Of a stretch of DNA of 34,486 bases, positions 7,559-15,777 are shown one piece after another. Origin of the DNA: Oscillospiraceae bacterium (GTDB lineage: Bacteria > Bacillota > Clostridia > Oscillospirales > Ruminococcaceae); contig JAFLUI010000012.1 in NCBI GenBank assembly GCA_022508825.1, forward strand, positions 1 through 34,486, written 5' to 3'. The first letter of the stretch is position 1. The number at the start of each line of letters is the position of its first letter. The notes beneath the pieces are model-generated. The model was not told the origin of the DNA. It did not search any database and saw nothing but the letters and a program-made list of their open reading frames with translations. Made by a program: the position numbers and the translations under genes.

Positions 7559-8752
7559 ATGAGAAATAAATTTAAGCTTGCTGCTCCTATGCTCGCCATG
7601 ATGCTTATTCTTTCGGGCTGCAGTGATAAAGGAAGCACCGACCCGTCAGATACAGGAGCGGCTGAAACATCAGCTGTGGCAGATGCTGCAGAGGAAGTCC
7701 GCGTACCGGTCAATGATGAGATAAGAGATATCCCGTCCACTGAGCTTGTAAAAGAAATAAAGGTGGGCTGGAGTCTTGGAAATACTCTGGACGCTTTTGA
7801 CTCTTCAGCCGGACATCAGGATGTCACCAGTGAAACAAGCTGGGGAAATCCTGTCACCACCAAGGAGCTGTTTACAGCAGTCAAGGATGCAGGCTTTAAT
7901 ATCGTCAGGATCCCTACAACATGGGGCAACCACATGGACGAAAACAATACAGTGGATGAGGAATGGATGGACCGTGTCCAGGAGATAGTTGATTACGCCT
8001 ACAGTCAGGATATGTTCGTTATCCTGAATATCCATCATGAGGACTGGCACGACCCATACTATGACAACGCCGATGCTGCCACAGAAAAGCTGAAAGCACT
8101 CTGGACACAGATAGGAAACCGCTTTGAAAACTATGGTGAGCGTCTTATTTTTGAGGGGCTCAACGAGCCGCGCAAAAGAGACACTAAATTTGAATGGAAC
8201 GGCGGAGACAAGGAAGGTCACGAGGTAGTAAATCAGTATAATGCAGCTTTCGTAGAGACTGTCAGGAGTCTCGGAGGAAACAATCCCAAGCGTCATCTTA
8301 TGATCCCCACATATGCAGCAAGCACTGTGGACAGCGCGATAAAGGATCTTGCCATCCCGGAGGGCGATGATAAGATCATCGTTTCTATCCATGCATATAC
8401 CCCATATGGCTTCGCGCTCAGCGACAGTATGACCGACAACAAATTTACTCCCGATGAGGGAAATTCAAAGGACATCACTTATCTTATGAGTTCACTGAAA
8501 ACCAATTTTATTGACAAGGGTATTCCTGTTATCATCGGCGAGTTCGGAGCACGCAGCAAGTTAAATAACGAGGCTCGTGCGGTATGGGCGGAATATTATA
8601 TCAAAAAGGCGACCGAGATCGGTATCCCCTGCCTGTGGTGGGACAACGGAGCATTTACCGGAAACGGAGAAAACTTCGGTATCATTGACAGAAGAGTCTA
8701 TGTATGGAAAACCCCTGAGATAGTTGAGGGACTTATGAACGGTCTTAAATAA
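7559..8752 (+). CDS. GH5 (subfamily 4-like) endoglucanase lipoprotein
   Basis: A 397-residue glycoside hydrolase family 5 enzyme expected to cut beta-1,4-glucan or related hemicellulose chains outside the cell. The signal peptide ends in LSGC (C21 lipidated), then a low-complexity Ser/Thr/Asp/Ala linker to about residue 45, then the barrel. Family landmarks are VGWSLGNTLDAF (69-80), NIVRIPTTW, ILNIHHEDW, the acid/base E203 in LNEPR, SIHAYTPY, the nucleophile E328 in IIGEFG, and LWWDNG. The GWxLGNTLDA opening is typical of subfamily GH5_4. There is no carbohydrate-binding module and no dockerin, so it acts as a membrane-tethered single-domain enzyme and not a cellulosome part. The ATG has AAAGGAGA. 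It lies 34 bases after the DUF4364-like gene and ends the operon. Confidence 0.95.
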   Translation: MRNKFKLAAPMLAMMLILSGCSDKGSTDPSDTGAAETSAVADAAEEVRVPVNDEIRDIPSTELVKEIKVGWSLGNTLDAFDSSAGHQDVTSETSWGNPVTTKELFTAVKDAGFNIVRIPTTWGNHMDENNTVDEEWMDRVQEIVDYAYSQDMFVILNIHHEDWHDPYYDNADAATEKLKALWTQIGNRFENYGERLIFEGLNEPRKRDTKFEWNGGDKEGHEVVNQYNAAFVETVRSLGGNNPKRHLMIPTYAASTVDSAIKDLAIPEGDDKIIVSIHAYTPYGFALSDSMTDNKFTPDEGNSKDITYLMSSLKTNFIDKGIPVIIGEFGARSKLNNEARAVWAEYYIKKATEIGIPCLWWDNGAFTGNGENFGIIDRRVYVWKTPEIVEGLMNGLK

Positions 8753-8759
8753 AAGCAAT

Positions 8760-8795
8760 ACCGGACGGCAACAAAACGCCGTCCGGTTATTTTTA
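8760..8795. terminator. Bidirectional intrinsic terminator
   Basis: A 10-bp perfect stem ACCGGACGGC (8760-8769) with 8778-8787 is followed on + by TATTTTTA. On - it is followed by ATTGCTTTTA. It lies between the converging GH5 gene and the DHHW gene and probably serves both operons. Confidence 0.9.
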
Positions 8796-8813
8796 TTCTG
8801 TCAGTTTATACTT

Positions 8814-9986
8814 TCAGTATGCCAGCTTTCTGATATCGGTATCCGACATAAATGATGAAGCATTGTACAGAAACAGCACCTGATCGTATTCCTCGGGGTC
8901 AATAAGCTCCTTGTAGGACATATTGATATAGCGCATATCCATAAGAGTGATCTCCGAATAATGTCCGGTCAGGAAGGTGGAGTAACAGTGTGCGTAGGAG
9001 TCCTTTATTATAAGAAGCTTTCCGCCGCCTCCGTCCGTCTTTATGGTGACCAGAGGAGCGTTAGTGCCAAGGAATGAGGAGTATTTGTCCTTTACGTCCA
9101 GATACTCACGGAAATACATACTGTCACGGTGCTCAGGCTCCTCGCCGTAGACCTTTGTTACAGACACATCGGTTACACCGTCTCCCAGGACATAGTGATA
9201 AAAGTCAAGGGTGTCCTTCTCCACGCCGTCATAAAGAGCCTTTGAATAAAAGGTGCCTATGAAATCGAGTCCCGCGTGCTCAACATCGAACATACCCTCG
9301 CGCTCGGGAGTGTACCCCATCTTTTTTCCCGCCGCAGCATAGGCAAGATAGGCTCCCTTTGTTGTCCAGTGATGGTCAGTGCGGTAATAGATGTAGTCGT
9401 CCCGGTTAGAAAGCATAGTCTGGTAAACATCTATTGCAGTTACGGACTTCCCCAGACTTCCGTACACATAGCTTATAAATTCCTTCTGATTTACATTAGG
9501 AGCATTTTTCGGAAGCTCGTCCGCATAAATTTCCGCCGATGTAGGCACCAACAAAAAAAATACGGGGACGTCGTTTTCCTCTGCAAATTTATTTATTGCC
9601 TCGATATTTTTGTCCACAGAAGCATAGTCCGGCTCGTTTATTTTTTCCGCCAGACGGTTCTTCAGTATATAGATGCCGTTTCTCTCATGCTTGCCAAGCG
9701 AGGTCTCAAAAACTGTCCGTCCCTTTATCCAGCCTACCCGTCCTGCAAAATGGTCGGAGATATATTTCTCCATATCGTTCATGTATTTTCTTTTAAAAAT
9801 ATTCTTTACGGACATCTCGGGCATCTTCTGCAAATAGGTATTTTCCATTTCCGAAAAATCCTTTTTGGGAAGCACCCCCGTAATTATTGGCATCGAAATT
9901 ATCAGCGCAAAAAATACAATACAGGTTATGAGATCGGGAGCGCTGAGTCTTTTTTTTCTTTTCCTGCGGATGACTTTTTCTTTCAT
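8814..9986 (-). CDS. DHHW/AlgJ-like membrane-anchored acetylation protein
   Basis: A 390-residue protein with a very basic N-terminus, one membrane segment (about 17-38) and a long extracytoplasmic domain. The domain has the DHHW family motif TDHHWT (D204, H205, H206, W207) and a later KDSYAH, the aspartate/histidine and serine parts of an SGNH-hydrolase-like active site as in AlgJ/AlgX. These proteins work with MBOAT acyltransferases to O-acetylate secreted or wall polysaccharides. The partner MBOAT gene is 19 bases upstream. AAAGGAG lies about 10 bases before the ATG. It is the last gene of the long - strand run and is followed by a terminator. The polymer being modified cannot be read from the sequence. 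Confidence 0.88.
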   Translation of the reverse strand: MKEKVIRRKRKKRLSAPDLITCIVFFALIISMPIITGVLPKKDFSEMENTYLQKMPEMSVKNIFKRKYMNDMEKYISDHFAGRVGWIKGRTVFETSLGKHERNGIYILKNRLAEKINEPDYASVDKNIEAINKFAEENDVPVFFLLVPTSAEIYADELPKNAPNVNQKEFISYVYGSLGKSVTAIDVYQTMLSNRDDYIYYRTDHHWTTKGAYLAYAAAGKKMGYTPEREGMFDVEHAGLDFIGTFYSKALYDGVEKDTLDFYHYVLGDGVTDVSVTKVYGEEPEHRDSMYFREYLDVKDKYSSFLGTNAPLVTIKTDGGGGKLLIIKDSYAHCYSTFLTGHYSEITLMDMRYINMSYKELIDPEEYDQVLFLYNASSFMSDTDIRKLAY

Positions 9987-10005
9987 TTAAGTGACACTCC
10001 TTTCC

Positions 10006-11514
10006 CTAAAACCTGAAATACAAAAACGGATTATATGACGCGTCCACAAGATAGGATGTGCAAAGCAGCATGACGCATACCACCGCCACCGGTACAGCAT
10101 AGGAGTACGCCGTCCTTTTTTTCTTCTTAAAATACGCCATAAACTTTCTGAAAAGATTGGTGGAGGCAAAAATACACACCAGATATATCAGTATATTTGA
10201 GGAGAATATATACGCCGCCGTGCTGTCTGCAAAAGCCCCTCCCCCGCCGAACATGGCAAGGAAATAACGACCCGCTCCGCTCATGGTATCCGTGTCGAAC
10301 AGCACCCATCCGAATACCGCAATAAGGAAGGTGTACAGCATACTTACCGCAGACGGAAGCTTTTCAAGCACCTTTCCCCATCCAAGACGCTCAATTATTA
10401 TCAGCACTCCGAAATAAAGACCCCATATGATAAAATTCCAGCTTGCGCCGTGCCACAGTCCTGTGAGACCCCACACGATAAGCAGGTTCCGCAGGGTTTT
10501 TCCCCTGCCCTTACGGTTTCCTCCGAGAGGGATGTAAACATACTCCCTGAACCATGTGCCCAGAGTGATGTGCCATCTTCTCCAGAACTCGCTGACGCTT
10601 TTTGAAAGGTAGGGGTGGTCAAAGTTTTTGGGGAAGTTGAAGCCCAGCATTTTTCCCAGTCCCACAGCCATATCAGAGTATCCGGAAAAATCAAAATAGA
10701 TCTGGAAGGTGAATGCAAGTATACCCAGCCATGCAGTTGCCACGCTCAGCTCGCTGTAGTCCATCGCCTTTACTTCGGTCCATATAATCCCGATGTTGTT
10801 TGCAAGCAGTACCTTTTTCGCCAGACCCTTTGTAAATTTTCCTATGCCCTCGCTTATCTTGCCTATATTGACTGTGCGGCTGTCTATCTCCTTTGCCACA
10901 TCCTCATAGCGGACGATTGGTCCTGCCACTATCTGAGGGAACAGCGTCACATAGGAGGCAAATCCGATAAAGCTTTTCTGGACGGTGATATTCCGCATAT
11001 AAAGGTCGATGGTATAGGACATGGACTGGAATGTAAAAAATGAAATTCCTATAGGCAGAGCCACCCTGTCCTCGCTCAGTACGGTGAAATGGAAAATGTT
11101 CTTGTTTATCGCTTTGTTTACAAGAATGACAGGATTTGTGATATCCGATCTGAAAACAGAGTTTATAGTATCAAAAATAAAATCGCTGTATTTGAACACC
11201 GCCAGCAGTCCGATATTCATGCAGACGGACACGATAAGACAGACAGTGCGTATCCTCTGGTTATCGTCAAATCTGTGCATGAGACGTCCCGCAGTGTAGT
11301 CTATCAGCGTGGATATTATCATTATTATCACATAGAACGGCTCTCCCCATGCGTAGAAAAAGAGTCCCGTAGCAAAAACAAACAGGTTCCGCACGGGAAT
11401 GACAAGAGTCCTGCCCCCGCCAAGCGGCACGGTTATCCTGTTCGGCATAAAAATATATAAAACAAGCACTACAGGCAAAAAGTAATAGAGAAATGTCAGG
11501 CTTGAAAAGACCAT
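10006..11514 (-). CDS. MBOAT family O-acyltransferase, AlgI-like
   Basis: A 502-residue polytopic membrane protein with about ten or more hydrophobic segments. Family hallmarks are YFLPVVLVLY at the N-terminus, ALPIGISFFTFQSMSY, FPQIVAGPI, FDFSGYSDMA, the conserved histidine H315 in EFWRRWHITL, and the catalytic histidine H355 in GLWHGASWNF. It should carry acyl groups across the membrane for transfer to an exopolysaccharide or cell-wall glycan. The next gene encodes a DHHW protein, the usual extracytoplasmic partner. The ATG lies one base after the stop of the toprim gene (TAAAATG), so translation is probably coupled. Its ribosome site GAGGGG is inside the upstream gene. DltB is an alternative within the superfamily, but no dltA, dltC or dltD is nearby. 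Confidence 0.93.
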   Translation of the reverse strand: MVFSSLTFLYYFLPVVLVLYIFMPNRITVPLGGGRTLVIPVRNLFVFATGLFFYAWGEPFYVIIMIISTLIDYTAGRLMHRFDDNQRIRTVCLIVSVCMNIGLLAVFKYSDFIFDTINSVFRSDITNPVILVNKAINKNIFHFTVLSEDRVALPIGISFFTFQSMSYTIDLYMRNITVQKSFIGFASYVTLFPQIVAGPIVRYEDVAKEIDSRTVNIGKISEGIGKFTKGLAKKVLLANNIGIIWTEVKAMDYSELSVATAWLGILAFTFQIYFDFSGYSDMAVGLGKMLGFNFPKNFDHPYLSKSVSEFWRRWHITLGTWFREYVYIPLGGNRKGRGKTLRNLLIVWGLTGLWHGASWNFIIWGLYFGVLIIIERLGWGKVLEKLPSAVSMLYTFLIAVFGWVLFDTDTMSGAGRYFLAMFGGGGAFADSTAAYIFSSNILIYLVCIFASTNLFRKFMAYFKKKKRTAYSYAVPVAVVCVMLLCTSYLVDASYNPFLYFRF

Positions 11515-11515
11515 T

Positions 11516-12112
11516 TTATTTATCCCCTCTGTTCATTTTTTCGACTGTATCGTAAAGCTCCTGTCTTGTCATAAGAGTGTTAAGGATCTCCACCATGCCT
11601 GTGACGGTCAGTCTTTCAGGCAGGTCAAGTGCAGAAAGGAGCGCTCTTCTCATTTCAGAGGAATTTTCTCCTCCGTTCAGTCCCAGCTCATAAAGATCAA
11701 GACGGGTGATAGGGTCGGAGGTTTCCTCTGTCAGGTCAGCGGTTATCCCTGCTTTCCGGAAGGCTTCGAGAATGACCTCCCCGTCGATGCCCTCGACTCC
11801 AAGCTTACCCTCTTTTGACGGCGCGTTTTTCCGCCGCTCCTTGCCGAAAATATCCGGGACGTAAACATTGATTATCTTCCCCTCACGGATGGCTCCTTTC
11901 AGATAGGAACGTATCTTGAAGCCTGCCGAATCGGAATCGGTAAGGATTATTATCCCCGTTTTTTTAGCAAAATATCGTATAATTTCAAGGGTCTCCCTGT
12001 TTTTGAAAACGCTGAATCCCCCTGTCGGGATTATCACTCCGTCAATTACCGAGGAGAGCTTTATTTTGTCATACTTCCCCTCAACTATAACGGCTTCCTT
12101 TACTTTTAGCAT
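11516..12112 (-). CDS. Toprim-domain protein (DUF4093-like, RNase M5-related)
   Basis: A 198-residue protein. Residues 4-100 are a toprim domain with the catalytic glutamate in IVEGK (E11) and the DxD in LTDSDSAG (D59, D61). These residues bind Mg2+ in RNase M5, primases and topoisomerases. The C-terminal half (about 105-195) resembles the DUF4093 region found with this toprim domain in Clostridia. RNase M5 matures 5S rRNA, and proteins like this are often labelled so, but here the GGFSVFKN segment and the DSDSAG variant differ from the classical TNGSAI and DPDFPG motifs. I therefore leave the symbol blank. AGGAGA lies before the ATG. It follows holA after 97 bases and overlaps functionally with MBOAT by close coupling. 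Confidence 0.8.
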   Translation of the reverse strand: MLKVKEAVIVEGKYDKIKLSSVIDGVIIPTGGFSVFKNRETLEIIRYFAKKTGIIILTDSDSAGFKIRSYLKGAIREGKIINVYVPDIFGKERRKNAPSKEGKLGVEGIDGEVILEAFRKAGITADLTEETSDPITRLDLYELGLNGGENSSEMRRALLSALDLPERLTVTGMVEILNTLMTRQELYDTVEKMNRGDK

Positions 12113-12192
12113 TCTATTCTCCTGATAACGGCAACATTAAAATTCCGAGTTCATATGTTACTATTTAAAACAAAGTATGCAGCGATATGCCT

Positions 12193-12208
12193 GCGGGGGC
12201 TTCCCCGC
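12193..12208 (-). other. Short GC hairpin after holA
   Basis: A 6-bp stem GCGGGG/CCCCGC with a 4-base loop lies directly after the holA stop. No T-tract follows on -, so it is probably not an efficient terminator; it may protect the mRNA end or cause a pause. The rest of the 97-base gap up to the toprim gene shows no promoter with both boxes. Confidence 0.4.
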
Positions 12209-12209
12209 C

Positions 12210-13250
12210 TCATGTAAGCATCTTCACTACCGCTTCTTCAAGAAGTATCCGGCTGTCTGTTTTAGAGGACTTCATAGCGGCGTCTGTGTCTGCAAGTACC
12301 CTCATGCAGCTTCTCAGATGAGACAGTGAGATGTTCCTGATATCACGGAAGGCGTTGTCCACCCTGAACTGAATGTTTTTTGCATAGCCGAAATCCTCTT
12401 TTACATTTTCGGGAGCTTTACCGCCTGCCAGAGCCGCTCTTGCCCGGTACAGATCAACCATATTTCCCGTGACCGCATAAAGTATTGCTATAGGCTCGAT
12501 ATGCTCTGCGGCAAGGTCGTTCAGAAGACTCATGGCAGTTTTTTTGTCCATGCGGCAGAGCGCCTTTGCAAGGTCAAAGGAGGTGGTCTCTATCTGCCTG
12601 GGAGAAAGCTCCTTTATGATGTCTATGGTAATCTCATTCCCCTGTGCATATGAGGTGAGCTTTTGTATCTCATTTTCAATAAGCATGGTATTGCAGGAGC
12701 ACTGAACAGCCAGAAATTCCGCCGCCTGTTTTGAGATGCCGCACCCCTCCTTTGAGACCCGTGCCATTATCTCCTTGCCCAGAGCGTATGGTGTTTTCAG
12801 ACCGAAATTGCATACTCCCCCTGCTTTTGAAACAGCGTCCATCAGCTTTTTGTTTTTAGCAGTGGGGTATTTTTTTCCGTCGGTAACGTCCACCGATGTA
12901 TAGTAAAAGATCAGCACCGTGGTCTCGGGAAGGTCGCTGACTATCTCCGTAAGCTGCTTAAGAGTGTCAGCGTTAAGACTTTCCGCATTAAGGTCGCTGA
13001 CAGTACAGCATACATAGTCCGCAAAGACGGGCAGAAATTCGCAGGCATCCGCAAAGGCGTCTATGCTGAAATTTTTCCCGTCAAAGGCATGGAGATTGCA
13101 CGCCTCATCGCCTTTTTTAACAAGCTTTGATATAAATTTTTTCGTGTATGACTCCACCGCGGCAATGTCCTTGCCGTAGAAATAATATACCCTCTCAAAC
13201 TGACCGCTTTTCAGCGCCGTTTTCAGAGCACTTTCCGTAAGCTCTGCCAT
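12210..13250 (-). CDS. holA: DNA polymerase III delta subunit
   Basis: A 346-residue clamp-loader delta subunit, which opens the sliding clamp ring during replication. The sequence follows the family throughout: RVYYFYGKDIAAVESY near the N-terminus (the degenerate, non-ATP-binding P-loop region), LPETTVLIFYY, an internal SCNTMLIENEIQKL helix, and the C-terminal alpha-helical collar with FDLAKALCRMD. Length is typical (about 340). The ATG has a weak GGTGG ribosome site. It starts 15 bases after the stop of the comEC-like gene. The comEC-holA order is common in Firmicutes (often followed by rpsT), which supports both calls. Confidence 0.93.
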   Translation of the reverse strand: MAELTESALKTALKSGQFERVYYFYGKDIAAVESYTKKFISKLVKKGDEACNLHAFDGKNFSIDAFADACEFLPVFADYVCCTVSDLNAESLNADTLKQLTEIVSDLPETTVLIFYYTSVDVTDGKKYPTAKNKKLMDAVSKAGGVCNFGLKTPYALGKEIMARVSKEGCGISKQAAEFLAVQCSCNTMLIENEIQKLTSYAQGNEITIDIIKELSPRQIETTSFDLAKALCRMDKKTAMSLLNDLAAEHIEPIAILYAVTGNMVDLYRARAALAGGKAPENVKEDFGYAKNIQFRVDNAFRDIRNISLSHLRSCMRVLADTDAAMKSSKTDSRILLEEAVVKMLT

Positions 13251-13265
13251 ATTTTCACCACCATT

Positions 13266-15365
13266 TCAGCCTATTGCTTCCGAGCGTACAGACCCGTCAG
13301 AGCCTATTATAATTCTGACGTTCTCTCCTATGTAAATATCCTTATCCTTTTCTGCGACGATCTTTGCGCTGTCACTTAACGCCGCAATTATACCCGCGTT
13401 TACGTCCGCATTATAGTCCGTCCCCGAATATCTTACCGCCGCTGCGTATTCTCTGTCCTCAGAGACAGAATATCCGGAGGTATAAAACAAAATATCACTG
13501 CCTCTGCAGCTTACCGTAAATGTTTCATCGTCGATAAAGCTGACAGTGTATTCTCCCATCCTGATATCGGCGGGAATTTTATAGCTTCTTATACTGCTGC
13601 TTCCCGAACCCTCGGGAATAAGCACTGTGCTTATCTCAAACAGATCAAACGCTTCTCTGTAGACCTGATATACCGTGTTGGGGCTCCTTGTAAGTATAAG
13701 ATCATCTATCTTATATATCCCCCTGCTGTTCAGATATTTTACCGTCCCTGAGGACGCCTTTCCGTTCTTTGAAAGGTCGATGACAGCCGCGCTTCTCTTG
13801 TCATGTATAACTGCCGCGGAGGAAGCCCCGTTCTTTATGACAGCCACCGTGATATTGCTGTCCGGAATAAGTCTGTATATGTTTATGGAAAGTATTGCAA
13901 AAGCAAGTATCATCACTGCCGAAAGAGAAGTAACGTCCGCTCTTCTTGTAAACAGGAAAATGACTGCAATAAGAACTGCCGCCCCGATGACCATCAGCAG
14001 GGAAAGCTCACCGTCAACAGGGATATACGCAAAATGGAGTCCCCCTATCAGACGGGAAGCCGCAAGGACGATATCGCACAGATATCCGCATATTTTAAGG
14101 ACGGGAAAAGCAACTATGGGAACGCCTCCCGTAACAGTCACCAGCAGTCCGCCTATAAGTATCAGCTCACATACAGGTATCAGCAGCAGATTTGACAGCG
14201 GAGACATGACCGAGACCTCGTCAAAAAACATCATTGACACAGGAAAGACTGTCAGCGTCACACATACCGACATTACCGCAGACTTTGCAATGACCCCAAG
14301 CTTATACTTTTTCTCGATGAGCTTTATCGCCTGAGGAGCAGCAACGCCTATGCCGAAAACTCCCGCAGCCGACAGGAGAAAGGAAGAGTCCCTCACTGCA
14401 AAGGGGTCTGTTATCGTCAGCAGGATAACGGCGATGCCAAGGGAGTTAAAAACGTCCGCCCTCCGTCTGAAAAGCTCTGCGCCGTGTACGATAATGAGCA
14501 TCATCGCCGCACGGACAACGGAATTGGACATCCCCGCAAGAAGCACAAAGCAGAAAATGGGTATCAGCAGAACAGCAAAGCGGAGATATTTATTCACAGG
14601 CAGAGAGGATATGAAAATGTTCAGAAATGAACATATCACCGCCAGATGAACTCCGGACACTGCCATAAGATGTCCGATGCCTGCACGGTACATCAGTGTC
14701 TTCTGACTGCTTTCCAGATCGGACTTGTCCCCGAAAAGCATGGCAGTCATAACAGCCTGACCATCCTCACTCATATATTCGCTCACCGTTTTTATAATGT
14801 GACTTCTGTAACGGTTTATATATCTGAAAAGAGAAAAATTTTCTCCCGGTGTGCATTTTATAAATCTGATATCATTTATCTGAAGATAGATACCCTTTGC
14901 CTTATAGTAGGAGCGTGTTGGGAAGGTATAACTGTCCTCAAGAGCAGCTGCCGTTCCGATAACGCTTACCATATCGCCGATCTCCCCGCCGAAATTATCT
15001 GTATAACAGATAACCTTGGCGTGAACATCGCCGTTTATAATGCCTTTCACGATATAGCTGGACTTATCACCCTTGCGCTCGGTACATTCAATTATGGTGC
15101 CTGTGACCTCTACGTCGTAACCGTCATATTTGATGACATCCCTATAAAAGGCAGCGTCCTGCAGACCGTATAAAAACATACCCGCAGCGCCGCTTATCAC
15201 GCACACTGTCAGAGGGATATATTTCTTTCCCGATACTATCATGGCTGCCGTCCCGATAACAGTAAGCACAGGAGCCAGTATCAGGTTTGTCACAGACTTT
15301 AAAAATGATGCGAAAAACAGCCCGACTAAATAGGACGAACCTACATAAGCCATTTTTCGCACCAT
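13266..15365 (-). CDS. comEC: ComEC/Rec2-like DNA uptake channel with degenerate MBL domain
   Basis: A 699-residue membrane protein. It has N-terminal membrane helices, an OB-like extracytoplasmic domain (about 80-170), then the competence domain with the signature GIGHLMAVSGVHLAV (about 229-243) and 8-10 further helices to about 500. The family forms the channel taking single-stranded DNA across the membrane. The last 190 residues match the position of the metallo-beta-lactamase domain, but its motifs are gone: DVGQGD reads AVIKNGAS, and the HxHxDH site after ILT reads RSPNTVYQ. An ATG at 15365 gives 10 bases to AAAGGA. An in-frame TTG at 15374 is too close to it. No other competence gene is in the window, so a working uptake system is not shown. 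Confidence 0.87.
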   Translation of the reverse strand: MVRKMAYVGSSYLVGLFFASFLKSVTNLILAPVLTVIGTAAMIVSGKKYIPLTVCVISGAAGMFLYGLQDAAFYRDVIKYDGYDVEVTGTIIECTERKGDKSSYIVKGIINGDVHAKVICYTDNFGGEIGDMVSVIGTAAALEDSYTFPTRSYYKAKGIYLQINDIRFIKCTPGENFSLFRYINRYRSHIIKTVSEYMSEDGQAVMTAMLFGDKSDLESSQKTLMYRAGIGHLMAVSGVHLAVICSFLNIFISSLPVNKYLRFAVLLIPIFCFVLLAGMSNSVVRAAMMLIIVHGAELFRRRADVFNSLGIAVILLTITDPFAVRDSSFLLSAAGVFGIGVAAPQAIKLIEKKYKLGVIAKSAVMSVCVTLTVFPVSMMFFDEVSVMSPLSNLLLIPVCELILIGGLLVTVTGGVPIVAFPVLKICGYLCDIVLAASRLIGGLHFAYIPVDGELSLLMVIGAAVLIAVIFLFTRRADVTSLSAVMILAFAILSINIYRLIPDSNITVAVIKNGASSAAVIHDKRSAAVIDLSKNGKASSGTVKYLNSRGIYKIDDLILTRSPNTVYQVYREAFDLFEISTVLIPEGSGSSSIRSYKIPADIRMGEYTVSFIDDETFTVSCRGSDILFYTSGYSVSEDREYAAAVRYSGTDYNADVNAGIIAALSDSAKIVAEKDKDIYIGENVRIIIGSDGSVRSEAIG

Positions 15366-15417
15366 TTTGATCAAGTCCTTTCAAAAATGTTCACATCATA
15401 AGCGCTGTTACAGTCCG

Positions 15418-15762
15418 TCAGCCCATTTCTACGCCCAATTTTCTGCCGCCCAGAATGTGAAAATGCAGATGATGGACGCTCTGACAGCCGTTTTCTCCGC
15501 AGTTGGTAACGATGCGGAAGCCGTCCCCGGCAATGCCCTGATCTTTAGCGATCTTTGCTGCCGCCTCAAATATTTTTGAGACCACCGCGGAATTTTCAGC
15601 GGTTATTTCCGCAGCGCTCCCGATATGCTCTTTCGGGACTACCAGAATATGCACAGGAGCAAGAGGGTTGATGTCCTTGAATGCATAAACGGACTCGTCC
15701 TCATAGACCTTTGTGCTGGGTATTTCCCCTTTGATTATTTTACAGAAAAGACAATCTTCCAT
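15418..15762 (-). CDS. HIT family nucleotide hydrolase (HinT-like)
   Basis: A 114-residue histidine-triad protein. The triad HLHFHILGG supplies H98, H100 and H102, H100 being the likely catalytic residue. N-terminal C4 and C7 (DCLFC) suggest the zinc-bearing branch of the Hint group. Other family marks are FKDINPLAPVHILVVPKEHI and GFRIVTNCGENGCQSV. HinT enzymes hydrolyse purine phosphoramidates and aminoacyl-AMP made by tRNA synthetases. Its place 15 bases after alaS, with a GGAGGT ribosome site, fits a link to aminoacyl-adenylate clean-up, though that link is inference. Confidence 0.95.
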   Translation of the reverse strand: MEDCLFCKIIKGEIPSTKVYEDESVYAFKDINPLAPVHILVVPKEHIGSAAEITAENSAVVSKIFEAAAKIAKDQGIAGDGFRIVTNCGENGCQSVHHLHFHILGGRKLGVEMG

Positions 15763-15777
15763 GGTAATTGACCTCCA

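Noticed and set aside
9276..10016. A 246-codon open frame on + opposite the DHHW gene
   Set aside because: Antisense shadow; the opposite strand has the DHHW motif, membrane anchor and ribosome site.
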